64,000 nt of DNA from Prionace glauca (GCA_037974335.1 CM075753.1:10780886-10844885), one strand, 5' to 3'; counted from the first letter of the stretch, positions 1 through 10,399 are shown. Made by a program: numbers and translations. Notes: generated from the letters alone by a model not told the origin.

Positions 1-830
1 ACGGTGAAAAGTATTGTTTCTTGCGCACTGTGCAAACAGATGTACCGTTCATCGAGTACATAGGGGAGGAGAGTAGAGGGTGCAGACTGTAGTGTTACAG
101 CCATAGCTAGGGGTGTAGAGAAAGATCAACTTAATGCGAGGTAGGTCCATTCAAAAGTCTGATGGCAGCAGGGAAGAAGCTGTTCTTGAGTTGGTTGGTA
201 CGTGACCTCAGACTTTTGTATTTTATACAAAGAAGGTGGAAGAGAGAATGTCCGGGGGTGCACAGGGTCCTTGATTATGCTGGCTGCTTTCCTGAGGCGG
301 TGGGAAGTGTAGACAGAATCAATGGATGGGAGGCTGGTTTGCGTGATGGACTGGGTTTTGTTCACAACCCTTTGTAGTTTCTTGCGGTCTTGGTCAGAGC
401 AGGAGCCATACCAAGCTGCGATACATCCAAAAAGGATGCTTTCTATGGTGAATCTAAAAATGGGTGAGAATTGTAGCAGACATGCCAAATTTCCTTAGCC
501 TCCTGAGAAAGTAGAGGCATTGGTGGGCTTTCATAACTATAGCTTCTGCATGGAAGGACTAGGACAGGTTGTTGGTGATCTGGACACCTAGAAACTTCTC
601 AAACATTTCCCCTTCATTCCCCTTTGATGCTGACATGGGCAGGTCCTCTACTTCCTGAAGCCGATACTATCTCCTTCGTTTTACCGGCATTGAGGGAGAG
701 ATTATTGTCATTGCACCAGTTCACCAGAACCTCTTTTGTGCTCAAAGTCAGTTTTCTCCGATTTGATGACCGAGTGAACCCATTTACCTGGTCGTGAGGC
801 AAAGATTCTCTCATGTTGACCAGAACAACC
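1..830 (-). mobile_element. L2L LINE fragment
   Basis: Antisense copy of the L2-like LINE 3' half, running off the left edge. On the minus strand it encodes broken reverse transcriptase pieces: LVNWCNDNNLSLNAGKTKE near 614-814 (the segment after the catalytic box) and the C-terminal YKIQKS and Q-RVVN region at 126-488. It is the longest copy of this family here, and frames are interrupted. Confidence 0.8.
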
Positions 831-882
831 TTTCAGGGTAATGGCTGAGTTGAGGCTTAGGTGCCACGTGGAGATTAGACTC

Positions 883-945
883 ATAGATCATAGAGATGTA
901 CAGCACAGAAAAGACCCTTCAACCCATTGCATTCTTGCTGGTCAG
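883..945 (-). mobile_element. CR1-type tail fragment
   Basis: Short antisense fragment with CATAGAGATGTACAGCACAG followed by a degenerate CCCTTC-ACCC motif, typical of the 3' end of one CR1 subfamily. The following sequence to about 1270 shows no recognisable repeat. Confidence 0.5.
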
Positions 946-1269
946 GTTGCGGAGTCTTCAAGTATGAACCTGGATGGTTTGAATCAGAAAGACCAAATAT
1001 TTTTCGTACAGAATTCACGCCCCCTTTCCACCCGCCCGTCTTTTGACAACGCAAATAATGATTTATGCTCTGGATGCTGAGAATCTGAAATAAAAACAAA
1101 GTGCTGGACATTTGTCAGGAGTGAGAAAGGTTATCATTTGAAGGGAGATTGAAAGACCAGAGTGTTAGTTAATAGGGGGAAAAAAATGCACAAAATGCAG
1201 AATGATAGCACACAGTTAAAGCAGGTAATCAGGAAGGCTAATTGAAGATTGGAGTGTATGAGTTGGGGA

Positions 1270-1530
1270 AAAAGTAAAGTTTATTTATTAATTCACAAGT
1301 AAAGCTTACATTAACACTGCAATTGAAGTTACTGTGAAATTCCACTGGTTGCCACATTCTGGCACCGCTGTTCATGTCAATTAACCTAACCAGCATATCT
1401 TTCGGACTGCGGGAGGAAACCGGAGCAACCGGGAGGAAACCCACGCGAGCACGGGGAGAACGTGCAAACTCTGCACAGACAGTGACCCAGCCGGGAATCG
1501 AATCCAGGTCCCTTGCGCTGTGACTGCCAT
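1270..1530 (-). mobile_element. tSINE-B copy
   Basis: Starts with the reverse-complement tail AAAGTTTATTTATTA, continues with AACACTGCAATTGAAGTTAC, and ends in the tRNA-like head with CGGGAATCGAATCC. Part of the tail-body junction is deleted. Confidence 0.85.
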
Positions 1531-1588
1531 GATGAGATTCGAAACCCAGGTGCCCAAGACATTAGCTGAGTTTCTGGATTAGCAATCC
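1531..1588 (-). mobile_element. SINE-D head fragment
   Basis: Carries ATTCGAAACCCAGGTGCCC and ACATTAGCTGAGTTTCTGGA, the antisense box B side of SINE-D. The remainder is absent. Confidence 0.55.
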
Positions 1589-2128
1589 AAAATTGATTTA
1601 ATTTATTATTGTCACATGTATTGGAATACAGTGAAAAGTATTGTTTCCTGCGTACTATACAGACAAAGCATACTGTACGTGGAGAAGGAAAGGAGAGAGT
1701 TCAGAATGTAGTGTTACAGTCGTAGCTAGGATGTAGAGAAAGATCAACTTAATGCAAGATAAGTCCATTCAAAAGTCTGATGGCAGCAGGGGAAGAAGCT
1801 GTTCTTGAGTCAGTTGGAATGTGACCTTGGACTTTTGTACCTTTTTCCCGATGGAAGAAGGTGGAAGAGAGAATGTCCGGGATGCATGAGGTCCTTGATT
1901 ATGCTGGCTGTTTTTCTGAGGCAGTGGGAAGTGTAGACAGAGTCAATGGATGGGCGGCTGGTTTGCGTGATGGATTGGGCTACATTCACAATGTTTTGTA
2001 GTTCCTTGCGGTCTTGGGCAGAGCAGGAGCCCAGACCAAGCTGTGATACAACCAGGAAGAATGCTTTCTATAGTGCATCTGTAAAAGTTGGTGAGAGTTG
2101 TAACTGACATGCCAAACTTCCTAAAATC
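1588..2128 (-). mobile_element. L2L LINE fragment
   Basis: Antisense 3' end beginning with the AT-rich tail (ATTTAATTTATTATTGTCAC) and running into broken reverse-transcriptase sequence (TLTNFYRCTIESILPGCITAW on the minus strand). It is 5' truncated near 2128. Confidence 0.85.
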
Positions 2129-2769
2129 TATCAACAATACCACTAGGCCATTGGCTCACCCGATAGGTGACTACTTGGGACCAGTCAGCAGTATAGTCCC
2201 TACAGGAATTAGTGTTAGGGCTGTTACTCTTCACTTCCCTTCTCGATGCTTTTGTTAAATTTTTTGTACTATCCTCTACGCCCAGATCTCTCTGTTGTCT
2301 GTTGTTGAGCAAGACGTCATTACCAAATGTTTCAGCACACTGTGTTCATCTGGGCCGCTCCAGGTAGTGATTAGTTGAAGCAGACCCCATTGGGTCTGAC
2401 ATTATTTATCCTTGTCATGGTAATTCCATTGCTTAGAGTTCAGAAGGCTCTGCGCTTCACAGAGCATCCAACGCACGCAGAATACTTATCCTTCATCAAC
2501 CTCAATGCCGTTCCTGCCCAGATGTTCCGCCAGCTGTTTTCTCTGTGCCTAATTAACATGGTATTAACTGAATTTGCTTGGGTGTCTGTTCCACATATCC
2601 ACTCTCCTGTAAGGGAAAAAAATAATAATTCTTGTCTCAAATTGTGCATAATGCCTTGTTAATTTTACACTTCTGCCCTGCAGTCTGTGTTCCCAGTCCA
2701 AGTCGACTAATCAGTTCAAGCCTACTGTGTGTTATCCTTTCTTCTTGTGGCATTTCTGTCCTTTCATCT
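2129..2769. other. Unassigned sequence
   Basis: I see no gene or recognisable repeat. A + strand frame near 2375 reads like a signal peptide but begins at TTG after an in-frame stop. Confidence 0.5.
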
Positions 2770-3425
2770 GGGTGGCACAGTGGTTAGCGCTGCTGCCTCA
2801 CAGCGCCAGGGATCCGGGTTCGATCCTGTGTTACTATCTGAGCGGAGTTTGCAAGTTCTCCCGTGTCTACTTGGGTTTCTTCTGTATGCTCCGGTTTCCT
2901 CTCACAGTCCAAAGGTAGAATAAGATAGGGTAGAATCCCGGCAGTGAAGAAGAAGGCCGTTCAGTCCATCGAGCCTGCACTGACAACAATTCTGCCTAGG
3001 CCCTATCCTCGTAACCCCATGTCTTTACCCAGCTAATCCTCCTGACACTAAAGGACAATTTATCACGGCCAATCAACCGCACATCTTTGGAGTGTGGGAG
3101 GATACCGAAGCACATGGAGGAAACCCCTTGCAGACACGGGGAGAACATGCACACAGACAGTGACCCAAAGCTGGAATTGAACCCAGGTCCCTGGTGCTGT
3201 GAGGCAGCAGCAGTGCTAACCATTGTGCCACCATGTGCAGGTTAGGTGGATTGGCCATGCTAAGTTGCTCCTTACTGTCCAAAGATGTGTAAATTTGGTG
3301 GATTGGCCATGGTAAATGCGAGGTGTATTGAGTATAGGGTCTTGGATGAGATTATCCTTCAGAGAGTCAGTGCAGACCTGGTGGGACAAATGGCCTCTCT
3401 CTACACTGTTGGGATTCGATGGTTC
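2770..3425 (+). mobile_element. tSINE-A copy split by an inverted SINE
   Basis: The head and promoter half is 2770-2915 (box B GGTTCGATCC, slightly decayed) and the tail half resumes at 3236 with GTGCAGGTTAGGTGGATTGG. The two halves join in the middle of the element, so the intervening minus-strand SINE arrived later. Confidence 0.8.
2920..3235 (-). mobile_element. tSINE-A copy nested in a sense SINE
   Basis: Near full length, from tail (GAATCCCGGCAGTG) to head (CACTGTGCCACC-like end at 3235). It sits inside the + strand copy at 2770-3425. Confidence 0.8.
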
Positions 3426-3950
3426 TCAGTTGTTTTGCCCCTTGCTGCTTACAGCTCCTCTCGATCTCCTTCGAACTAAGTTGGCTTGTGTGGAATCCTC
3501 TTCTTGACTTGAGTCTTGTTTCGTGCAGGTTGGGATCTTTCCCGACACCATTAACTTGTATTCACAGCGAGAAAAGCAATTTCCATCATTAGCCCTGTAT
3601 CCCCCGTGAAACTTGCAATGTCCTGGCAGGGTTGAATGAAATTGCATGTCCCCAGGGCTAGTGCTGACTTTTCTCTTAGAACAGTATGTTGCTACTGTAA
3701 TTTGCTGCCCACTTTTGAAAGGCAGTAAATATCTCATTGTTGGATCATACATTCAGGCTACAATTAATGGGGCATTTCTTTACAAATGAGCTAATTATAC
3801 AGAAGCAAAAAGCTACACTGCAAGTAATTCGTCATATAATAGTATATTGACGTGGAATACTCCCCACTGCTCCAGAAACAAAGCAAAAGTTCAAACCTTT
3901 TAGAGTTTTTTTTTTTTGCAACAATTATGAGGCCATGGGAGGAAATCACT
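3426..3950. other. Unassigned sequence with a poly-T run
   Basis: No coding exon or repeat is recognised. A T-rich run lies near 3906-3920. Confidence 0.4.
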
Positions 3951-4238
3951 ACGAATCCCGGCTCGGGTCGCTCTCTGTGTGGAGTTTGCTCATTTTTCCA
4001 CGTGTCTGCGTGGGTTTCCTCTGGGTACTCTGGTTTCCTCTCTCAGTCCAAAGATGTGCGGGATAGGTTGATTGGCCATGCTAAGAAATTGCCCCTTGGT
4101 GTCCAGGGATGCGGAGGTTAGAGGGATTAGTGGGTATAATATGTAGGGATATGAGGGGTAGGGCCTGGGTGGGACTGTGTTCGGTGCAGACTTGATGGGC
4201 CGAATGGCCTCTCTCTGCACTGTAGGGTTCTGTGATTC
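3951..4238 (+). mobile_element. tSINE-A copy, head truncated
   Basis: Starts inside box B (GAATCCCGGCTCGGGTCGC) and continues to the CR1-like tail (TTGATGGGCCGAATGGCC) and GTTCTGTGATTC. Confidence 0.85.
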
Positions 4239-4507
4239 AAAGCAGCTTTAGACTGCCTCTACTGGTGATAGACAGTCACAGCGAAGGACTTGATCATAGA
4301 ATCAGAGGGCTAAATTTTACCTCGGGGGCACGTCCGGGGAATTCCCGCGTTGTTAATGCAGAGGGAGCCCTGGCTCAGTGTGTCACGTGTCTGTTGGTTG
4401 GGTCTCGGTGGAGGCGGGAGTGCATGGAATCAGCCACTGAGGATCTGGCGGTGAAGGGGGTTAAAATCAGAGGAGGAAGAACCTTGGTGGCTGCCAAGAG
4501 ATTTTGT

Positions 4508-4540
4508 GGGGGAGGGGGGGGGGGGGGGGGGGGGGGCTGC
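4508..4540. repeat. Homopolymer G tract
   Basis: A nearly pure run of G, about 30 bases, just upstream of a SINE-E fragment. It is a potential G-quadruplex former and an error-prone spot for sequencing. Confidence 0.9.
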
Positions 4541-4544
4541 CGAG

Positions 4545-4648
4545 CGATGTACTTTTGAAGTGTAACTATCCATTTAATGTGGCAACCCATTTGCACACAG
4601 CAAACTCCCACTGATAGCAACATAACAGTGATCAGATTTTCTGTTCTC
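4545..4648 (-). mobile_element. SINE-E body fragment
   Basis: Contains GTACTTTTGAAGTGTAACTA, then TTTGCACACAGCAAACTCCC and AGTGATCAGATTTTCTG. These blocks recur at 21.3, 42.0 and 48.3 kb. The copy at 48.3 kb shows the tRNA-like head at the other end, hence the minus orientation. Confidence 0.65.
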
Positions 4649-4655
4649 CTGGTGT

Positions 4656-4988
4656 TGACCCGTGGCACAGTGGGTTAGCACTGCTGCCGACGGCCACGCC
4701 ACGCCTCACAGTGCCAGGGACCCCGGGTTCGATTCTGGCCTTGGATGACTGTCTGTGTGGAGTCTGCACGTTCTCCCCGGGACCTGGGTTCAATTCTGGG
4801 TGCTCTGGCTTTCTCCCGCGCGCCAAAGGTGTGCGGGTTAGGTGGATTGGCCATGGCACATGTGCAGGTTTACTGGGAAGAGGAAGGGGAGGGTGCCTGG
4901 GTGGGAAGCTCCGGCAGAGAGTTGGTGTAGATGCGATGGGCCAAATAGCCTCCTTTTGTCAGAATGGTTGGAATTTTGTGATTCTGAT
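4656..4988 (+). mobile_element. tSINE-A copy with small duplications
   Basis: Complete from head to ATTTTGTGATTCTG tail. The head carries about 20 extra bases after CTGCTGCC, and the GGGTTCAATTCTG box region is partly repeated near 4783-4800. Confidence 0.8.
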
Positions 4989-5292
4989 AATCTCGAGGGA
5001 TCTTTTCCTTCCATCTGAGAGTGCAGACTGTTGTGTTACACAGCGAGGATTGGTGAGATAACGGGTGAGATATTGTCCCAAGACCATAGAATCCGATTCG
5101 AGGTCAGTGGACCTTCCCATGTTCTGCCCCTCGCCTGTTCCAATTACCATGACAGGCGGGCTGGTAAAATAAGGGCAAATGTGTGCTATTTGCTTCAAGA
5201 TAATACAATATTCATATCATGGTAACTGGAAGGTTATGCAGATGTGTCTGACCTGTTGGACTGCTGTTCTGTTCTGACCACAGAGTCAATAT

Positions 5293-5693
5293 TTTGATTT
5301 GATTTATTATTTCACATGTATTAGTATACAGTGAAAAGTATTGTTTCTTGCGCACTGTACAGGCAAAGCGTACCGTTCATAGAGAAGGAAAGGAGAGAGT
5401 GTAGAGTGTAGTGTTACAGTCATAGCTAGGGTGGAGAGAAAGATCAGCTTAATGCGAGGTAGGTCCATTCAAAAGTTTGATGGCAGCGGGGAAGCAGCTG
5501 TTCTTGAGTTGATTGGTACGTGACCTCAGACTTATGAATCTTCTTCCTGACAGAGGAAGGTGGAAGAGAGAATGTCCGGGGTGCGTGGGATCTTTGATTA
5601 TGCCGGCTGCTTTTCCAAGGCAGCGGGAAGCGTAGACAGAGTCAATGGAAGGGAGGCTGGTTTGCCTGATGGACTGGGCTACATTCACCACTC
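5293..5693 (-). mobile_element. L2L LINE 3' fragment
   Basis: From the TTTGATTTGATTTATTAT tail to the SLPSIDSVYASRCLGKA coding region on the minus strand, then truncated. The coding part is short but readable (KSCFPAAIKLLNGP in one frame). Confidence 0.85.
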
Positions 5694-5724
5694 GTATGGT
5701 AGATTACAGTTGGATTGCGGCAAT

Positions 5725-5995
5725 TCATGCCAGCGGGAATATCCGGTTCCGCTGACAGCAGTTTCCATGGCAACGAGGGATGTATTCAATGGGATCCCCA
5801 TTGACGGTGGCAGGTCTGGAAACACCCGCCATCAGCCAATGGTGAGTTTCCTCCGCTGCCATGAAACACAAGGCTGGGTGTATGGAAAATCTCGCCCTGT
5901 CTCAGGATAGATAGTGCTGGCCAGCAGTTGAAAATACCTCCCTTAAAGGCACATGCACATCACCGCAGACAGAACCTCAGTTTAACGTAGCTGAT
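5725..5995. other. Degenerate dispersed repeats
   Basis: About 5725-5905 has the CG-rich, GGGA/ATCC-alternating composition of the small palindromic repeats seen near 40.05 kb, ending AAAATCTCGCCC. At 5962-5995 a short SINE-E-like piece (CAGAACCTCAGTTTAACGTA) follows. Both assignments are weak. Confidence 0.35.
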
Positions 5996-6032
5996 GGTCA
6001 ATACCTCTCGCCATGTAGCATTCAATATCAGA

Positions 6033-6327
6033 ATCGTAAAATCATAGAATTCCCACAGTGCTGAAGGAGGCCATTTGGCCCATCGAGTCTGCACCAACCA
6101 CAATCTCACCCAGGCCCTATTCCTGTAACTCCCCATATTTACCCTGCAAATCCCCTTAATACTAAGGGCACTTTTAGTATGGCCAATTAACCTAACCCAC
6201 ACGTCTTTGGAGTGTGGGAGGGAACTGGAGGAAACCCATGCAGACACAGGGAGAACATGCAAACTCCACACAAGTAGCCCGAGGCCAGAATTGAACCCGG
6301 ATCCCTGGCACTGTGAGGCTAACCATT
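6033..6327 (-). mobile_element. tSINE-A copy
   Basis: Tail (ATAGAATTCCCACAGTGCTG) to box B (CCAGAATTGAACCCGGATCC). The final head bases are replaced by the next copy, which abuts at 6328. Confidence 0.88.
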
Positions 6328-6664
6328 AGAATCGTAGAAACCCTACAGTGCAGAAGGAGGCCATTTGGCCCATCGAGTCTGCACCGACCACAATCCCACC
6401 CAGGCTGTACCCCCATATTCCTACATATTTACACGCTAATCCCTCTAACCTACGCATCTCAGGACACTAAGGGGCAACTTTAGCACGGCCAATCAACCTA
6501 ACCCGCACATCTTCGGACTGTGGGAGGAAACCAGAGCACTGAGGAAACCCGTGCAGACACGAGGAGAATGTGCAAACTCCACACAGACAGTGACCCGAGC
6601 CGGGAATCAATCCCCAGTCCCTGGAGCTGTGAAGCAGCAGTGCTAACCCACTGTGCTACCGTGG
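6328..6664 (-). mobile_element. tSINE-A copy, tandem with its neighbour
   Basis: Full-length antisense copy from AATCGTAGAAACCCTACAGT to CTGTGCTACCGTGG, directly abutting the previous copy and probably inserted at its head. It carries the TACACATC-type body and GAGCTGTGAAGCAGCAG head that resemble the young Ay subfamily. Confidence 0.88.
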
Positions 6665-7081
6665 AGTGTCAGCCAAGCTTATGTGTCCCCGACTCCCTAG
6701 GATGTGCCATCCAGCCGAGACAGGCTCCGTGTCTCCTTATCGTTCATCACTTATTCCTTCAATGTTCTCTCATTTATTCAGGAGGCTGCTCACCGGATTG
6801 CTGGATGTAGCACGGTGGTTTATGAAAAATGTAAGGCTTTGAAAGCTGTCTGTGTCAGGATATTGGAGGTCAGGACGAACCCATGATGGGCCTGAGTGCT
6901 TTTGTCTGTATTAATAATTGAACTGGCAGTGTCTCTCTCAGGAGTGAATAAAGTTAGACACGGTTCAGATACAGGATGTTCCGAGAAAGGACAAAGAGGC
7001 AAATGTTTTGTCAGGGGCAACACTTGCTAGTCGGGGTTGTCTGTCACTGTTGGGTCATATTCTTTAACAGTCCCTGAGCTT
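6665..7081. other. Unassigned sequence
   Basis: No gene or familiar repeat recognised between two SINE clusters. Confidence 0.4.
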
Positions 7082-7318
7082 AAAGTTTATTTATTAGTGT
7101 CACAAGCAGGCTTACATTAATGCTGCAATGAAGTTACTGTGAAAATCCCTTAGTTGCCACGCTCCGGCACCCGTTCGGGTACACTGAGGGAGAATTTAGC
7201 ATAGCCAATGCACCCTAACCAGCACGTCTTTCAGACTGTGGGAACACACCGGAACTCCTGGAGAAAACCCACGCAGACGTCTGGGTCCCTGGCACTGTGA
7301 GGCAACAGAGCTAACAAC
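7082..7318 (-). mobile_element. tSINE-B copy, box B deleted
   Basis: AAAGTTTATTTATTAGTGTC tail, then CTGCAATGAAGTTACTGTG. About 50 bases between ACGCAGACG and TCTGGGTCCC are missing, which removes most of the promoter region. The minisatellite begins at its head. Confidence 0.85.
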
Positions 7319-7783
7319 TGCCCCCTGACACTACCTGGACACTGTTCTCTGGAATTACCTGGACTCTGTCCCCCTGGACATTGCCCCATTGGCACTAACT
7401 GGACACCGTTCTCTGGCACTACCTGGGCACTGCCCCCTGACACTACCTGGACACTGTTCTCTGGAATTACCTGGACTCTGTCCCCCTGGACATTGCCCCA
7501 TTGGCACTAACTGGACACCGTTCTCTGGCACTACCTGGGCACTGCCCCCTGACACTACCTGGACACTGTTCTCTGGAATTACCTGGACTCTGTCCCACTG
7601 GACATTGCCCCATTGGCACTAACTGGACACCGTTCTCTGGCACTACCTGGGCACTGCCCCCTGACACTACCTGGACACTGTTCTCTGGAATTACCTGGAC
7701 TCTGTCCCACTGGACATTGCCCCATTGGCACTAACTGGACACCGTTCTCTGGCATTATCTGGGCACTGTCCCCTGGCATTATA
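7319..7783. repeat. 112-bp minisatellite, four units
   Basis: Units begin at 7325, 7437, 7549 and 7661, each exactly 112 bases, with a partial fifth at 7773. Each unit holds variations of ACTACCTGGACACTGTTCTC and CTGGACATTGCCCCATTGGC, so there is a shorter internal repeat as well. Units are almost identical (for instance CCCCCTGGAC versus CCCACTGGAC), suggesting recent expansion. Open frames cross it, but the period is not a multiple of three and I do not regard it as coding. Confidence 0.95.
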
Positions 7784-8162
7784 GAACATAGAACATTACA
7801 GCGCAGTACAGGCCCTTCAGCCCTCGATGTTGCGCCGACCAATGGAACCAATCTAATGACCCTCTAACCTAAACTATTCCAATGTTATCCATATGCCGAT
7901 CCACTGACCATTTGAATGCCCTTAAAGTTGGCGAGTCCACAGCTGCTGTAGGCAGGGCATTCCACGCCCTTACTACCCTCTGAGTAAAGAACCTACCTCT
8001 GACATCCATCCACCCTCAATTTAAAGCTACGTCCCCTCGTGTTAGCCGTCACCATCCGAGGGAAAAGGCTCTCACTGTCCACCCTATCCAATCCTCAACT
8101 ATGCCTCAACCTTCTTCTCTCTAACGAAAACAACCTCAAGTCTCTCAGCCTTTCAAAATCTG
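7784..8162 (-). mobile_element. CR1 3' fragment inside the minisatellite
   Basis: Starts with the antisense tail repeat AGAACATAGAACATTACAGC and runs through GTTGCGCCGACC into untranslated and C-terminal coding sequence (minus strand). A minisatellite-like piece (CCACTGTTCTCTGGCACTG) resumes at its other end, so it probably inserted into the array. Confidence 0.85.
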
Positions 8163-8185
8163 GCCACTGTTCTCTGGCACTGTTG

Positions 8186-8632
8186 AGGAAGAGAGGGTAG
8201 GAGAGGTGAGGGAGGAGGGGTGTTCCTGGTTAACTTTTGCACACTGGGACATTTAAAAATGGTGTGCGATCTTCACAAAACCAAGTTGCTGGCGGGGGTG
8301 GGCTCAGTCAGAGGAGATGTGTGGGTGAGGGTGAGTGGGAAGAACTGATCAGTCTGAACTCCAACAACTAACCATCATTCACCTGCTTTAGGCCGCACTA
8401 AACTAATAACGACCGCCTCAATTAGTCATCTCATCTGCTTGAAGGAATTGCCTCCTCTGGGATGTGGGGGGTAAAATATTAAAGGGCTTGCAATCAACAT
8501 TAGTGGGTGCTGATGCCCTTACTGGCCGTTAAATAATTTACAGCACAGGTAGGGGCCATTCGGCCCATACTTTGTTTCGTACTAGCCGCCTTCGGTGTTA
8601 TTTCATCTAATCTGGGCTCTAATCAGCATAAA
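8186..8632. other. Unassigned sequence
   Basis: G-rich stretch (8186-8230), then sequence with no recognised gene or repeat. A GGGGCCATTCGGCCCATAC motif near 8545 hints at a decayed CR1-type tail. Confidence 0.4.
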
Positions 8633-9092
8633 TCATAGAATCTACAGTGCAGAAGGAGGCCATTCGGCCCATCGAGTCTGCACCGACAACAATCCCACTT
8701 AGGTCTCAATCCCATAACCCCACATATTTACCCTCTGAATCCCCCTGAGACGAACGGGCAATTTATCACGGCCAATCCACCTAACCCGCACATCTTTGGA
8801 CTACAAAAGAACAAAGAACAACCCAGCACAAGGGAAACAGGCCCTTCGGCCCAACGAGCCCACGCCGCCGCATCACCCTACACCTATTCTACCCTGCATA
8901 TCTATGAATGGAACCCTACTCAGTCAGATTCAGGGAAGACTGTGGGAGGAAACCGGAGCACCCCGGAGGGAAACCCACACGGGCACGGGGAGAACGTGTA
9001 GGCTCCACACAGACAGTGACCCAAGGCAGGAATCGAACCCGGGCCCCTGGCGCTGTGAGGCAGCAGTGCTAACCACTGTGCCGCTGCACCTT
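8633..9092 (-). mobile_element. tSINE-A copy interrupted by a CR1-type tail
   Basis: Tail half 8633-8802 (TCATAGAATCTACAGTGCAG), head half 8938-9092 (GTGGGAGGAAACCGG to ACTGTGCCGCTGC). The reading resumes at the same consensus position after the insert. Confidence 0.85.
8803..8937 (-). mobile_element. TTCTTTG-tail insertion
   Basis: AAAAGAACAAAGAACAACCC, then AGGCCCTTCGGCCCAACGAG and ACGCCGCCGC. The same tail occurs at 25.95, 30.97 and 33.67 kb. It lies within a tSINE-A copy and is therefore younger than it. Confidence 0.75.
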
Positions 9093-9103
9093 CTCTGCTT
9101 TGT

Positions 9104-9372
9104 GGGTGGCGCGGTGGCACAGCAGTGGGACCTGGCTGGGATTGTTGTCGTGCAGGTTAGGTGGATTGGGCCATGCTAAGTTGCCCCTTAGGGGCACTAG
9201 CTAGGGTAAATACATGGGGTGAGGCCTATTGGATAAACATATGGATGATATTGGAATAGTGTAGGTTGTATGGGTTTTGGATTGGTTTCACAGAATTGGC
9301 ACAACATCTTTGTGGTCAGTGCAGACTCGATGGGCCGAATGGCTTCCCTCTGCGCTGTAGGGTTTCCCTTCT
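9104..9372 (+). mobile_element. tSINE-A copy just upstream of the CD276 IgV exon
   Basis: Head starts GTGGCGCGGTGGCACAG. The box B to middle part is deleted and the body resumes at GTGCAGGTTAGGTGGATTGG. It ends about 60 bases before the splice acceptor, leaving the polypyrimidine tract untouched. Confidence 0.8.
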
Positions 9373-9433
9373 TGGTGAATGGAACTAGATGCAAACCTCA
9401 TCAGGACTAACGGGTCCTTTTTTTCTTTCCCAG

Positions 9434-9775
9434 GAGATCTGAGGATCGAAGTTCCGACAGTTCCCGTGATTGGCATCTTTGGCAAGGACGTCACCCTGAA
9501 CTGTTCCTTCACCACCGATGCCAACTTCTCCCTGAGCGACCTGAGCGTGATATGGCAGCTGACGGAGACGCGGGAGATGGTGCACTTGTACTCGCTGCAG
9601 CTGACCCAGCAGGCGGACAGCTTTGTGAACAGAACGGCCCTCTTCACCCAGGAGCTGGCCAAGGGCAACGCCTCCTTGCTACTGAGGGACGTCCGGATCG
9701 AGGACGAGGGCAGCTTCACCTGCTTTGTGAGGATCCAGGAGCACCTGAGCGCCCCCATCGAGCTCCAGCTAGCGG
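9434..9775 (+). CDS. CD276: CD276 (B7-H3) IgV-domain exon
   Basis: Exon for the membrane-distal IgV domain of B7-H3, a type I membrane protein of the B7 family on antigen-presenting and tumour cells that modulates T-cell responses. The 342-base exon is flanked by a pyrimidine-rich acceptor (TTTCTTTCCCAG, ending 9433) and a donor GTACGG at 9776. Both junctions are phase 1, as in Ig-superfamily genes. Numbering from the split Gly as residue 1, Cys24 and Cys97 form the canonical disulfide, Trp41 is the core Trp, and D91-E-G-S-F-T-C97 is the F-strand motif. Stretches IWQLT, NRTALF, NASL and DEGSFTCFV match human CD276 as I remember it, and no other B7 member fits as well. N-glycosylation sequons are at N31, N66 and N79, with N23-C-S a weak one. 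An ATG at 9379 opens the frame but lies before the splice site and is not a start. The leader exon should lie upstream and was not identified. Confidence 0.93.
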
Positions 9776-9924
9776 GTACGGTGCCCACCGGCCTGCCACA
9801 CAATGTGCCAACCTCTAGCCATGCCCAGTGCACCATCCCCTCGCCCTCTCCATCTCCACGATGGGTTGCCAATCCCACAAAGTGCAATCCCTTCCCTAAA
9901 TCTTTCGCCTCCCTTTTCTGCCTG

Positions 9925-10332
9925 AACTTTATTTATTAGTGTCACGAGTTAGTGTCATTAACACTGCAATGAAGTTGCTGTGAAAATCCCTGAGTTGCCA
10001 CACTATTCGGCGCCTATTCGGGTACACCGAGGGAGAATGCAGCATGGCCATTTGGCCCATCGAGTCTGCGCTGACCGCAATCCCACCCAGGCCCTCTCCC
10101 AGTAACCCCACACATCTACCCCACTAGTACTCCCGATACTAAAAGGCAATTTAGCATGGCCAGACTACTTAACTCGCGCATCTTTTAGACTGAGGGGGAA
10201 ACCGGAGCACGCGGAGGAAACCCATACAGACACGGGGAGAATGTGCAGACTCCGCACAGACAGTGACCCAAGCCGGGAATCGAACCCGGGTCCCTGGCAC
10301 TGTGAGGCTGCAGTGCTAACCACTGTGAGATT
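9925..10332 (-). mobile_element. Chimeric tSINE-B/tSINE-A
   Basis: Tail side 9925-10045 is tSINE-B (TTTATTTATTAGTGTCACG). At GCATGGCCATTTGGCCCATC it switches to tSINE-A tail sequence, then runs a full A body and head to CTAACCACTGTGA. This is either nested insertion or recombination between the two families at the shared GCATGGCC. Confidence 0.75.
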
Positions 10333-10399
10333 TAGCTCTTTAACCAGGATTTTGGCCACTTTAGCTAAGGGCTCCTTCTCTCTTTTCAATCTCAAAGAA

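Noticed and set aside
2375-2662. Frame reading like a signal peptide (KQTPLGLTLFILVMVIPLL), a possible CD276 leader exon
   Set aside because: It begins at TTG directly after an in-frame stop, has no ATG, and I see no phase 1 donor in a fitting place.
7389-7867. Open frames with repeated LPGHCPLTLPGHCSLELPG-type sequence
   Set aside because: Translation of the 112-bp minisatellite; the period is not a multiple of three, so the frame is not preserved between units.
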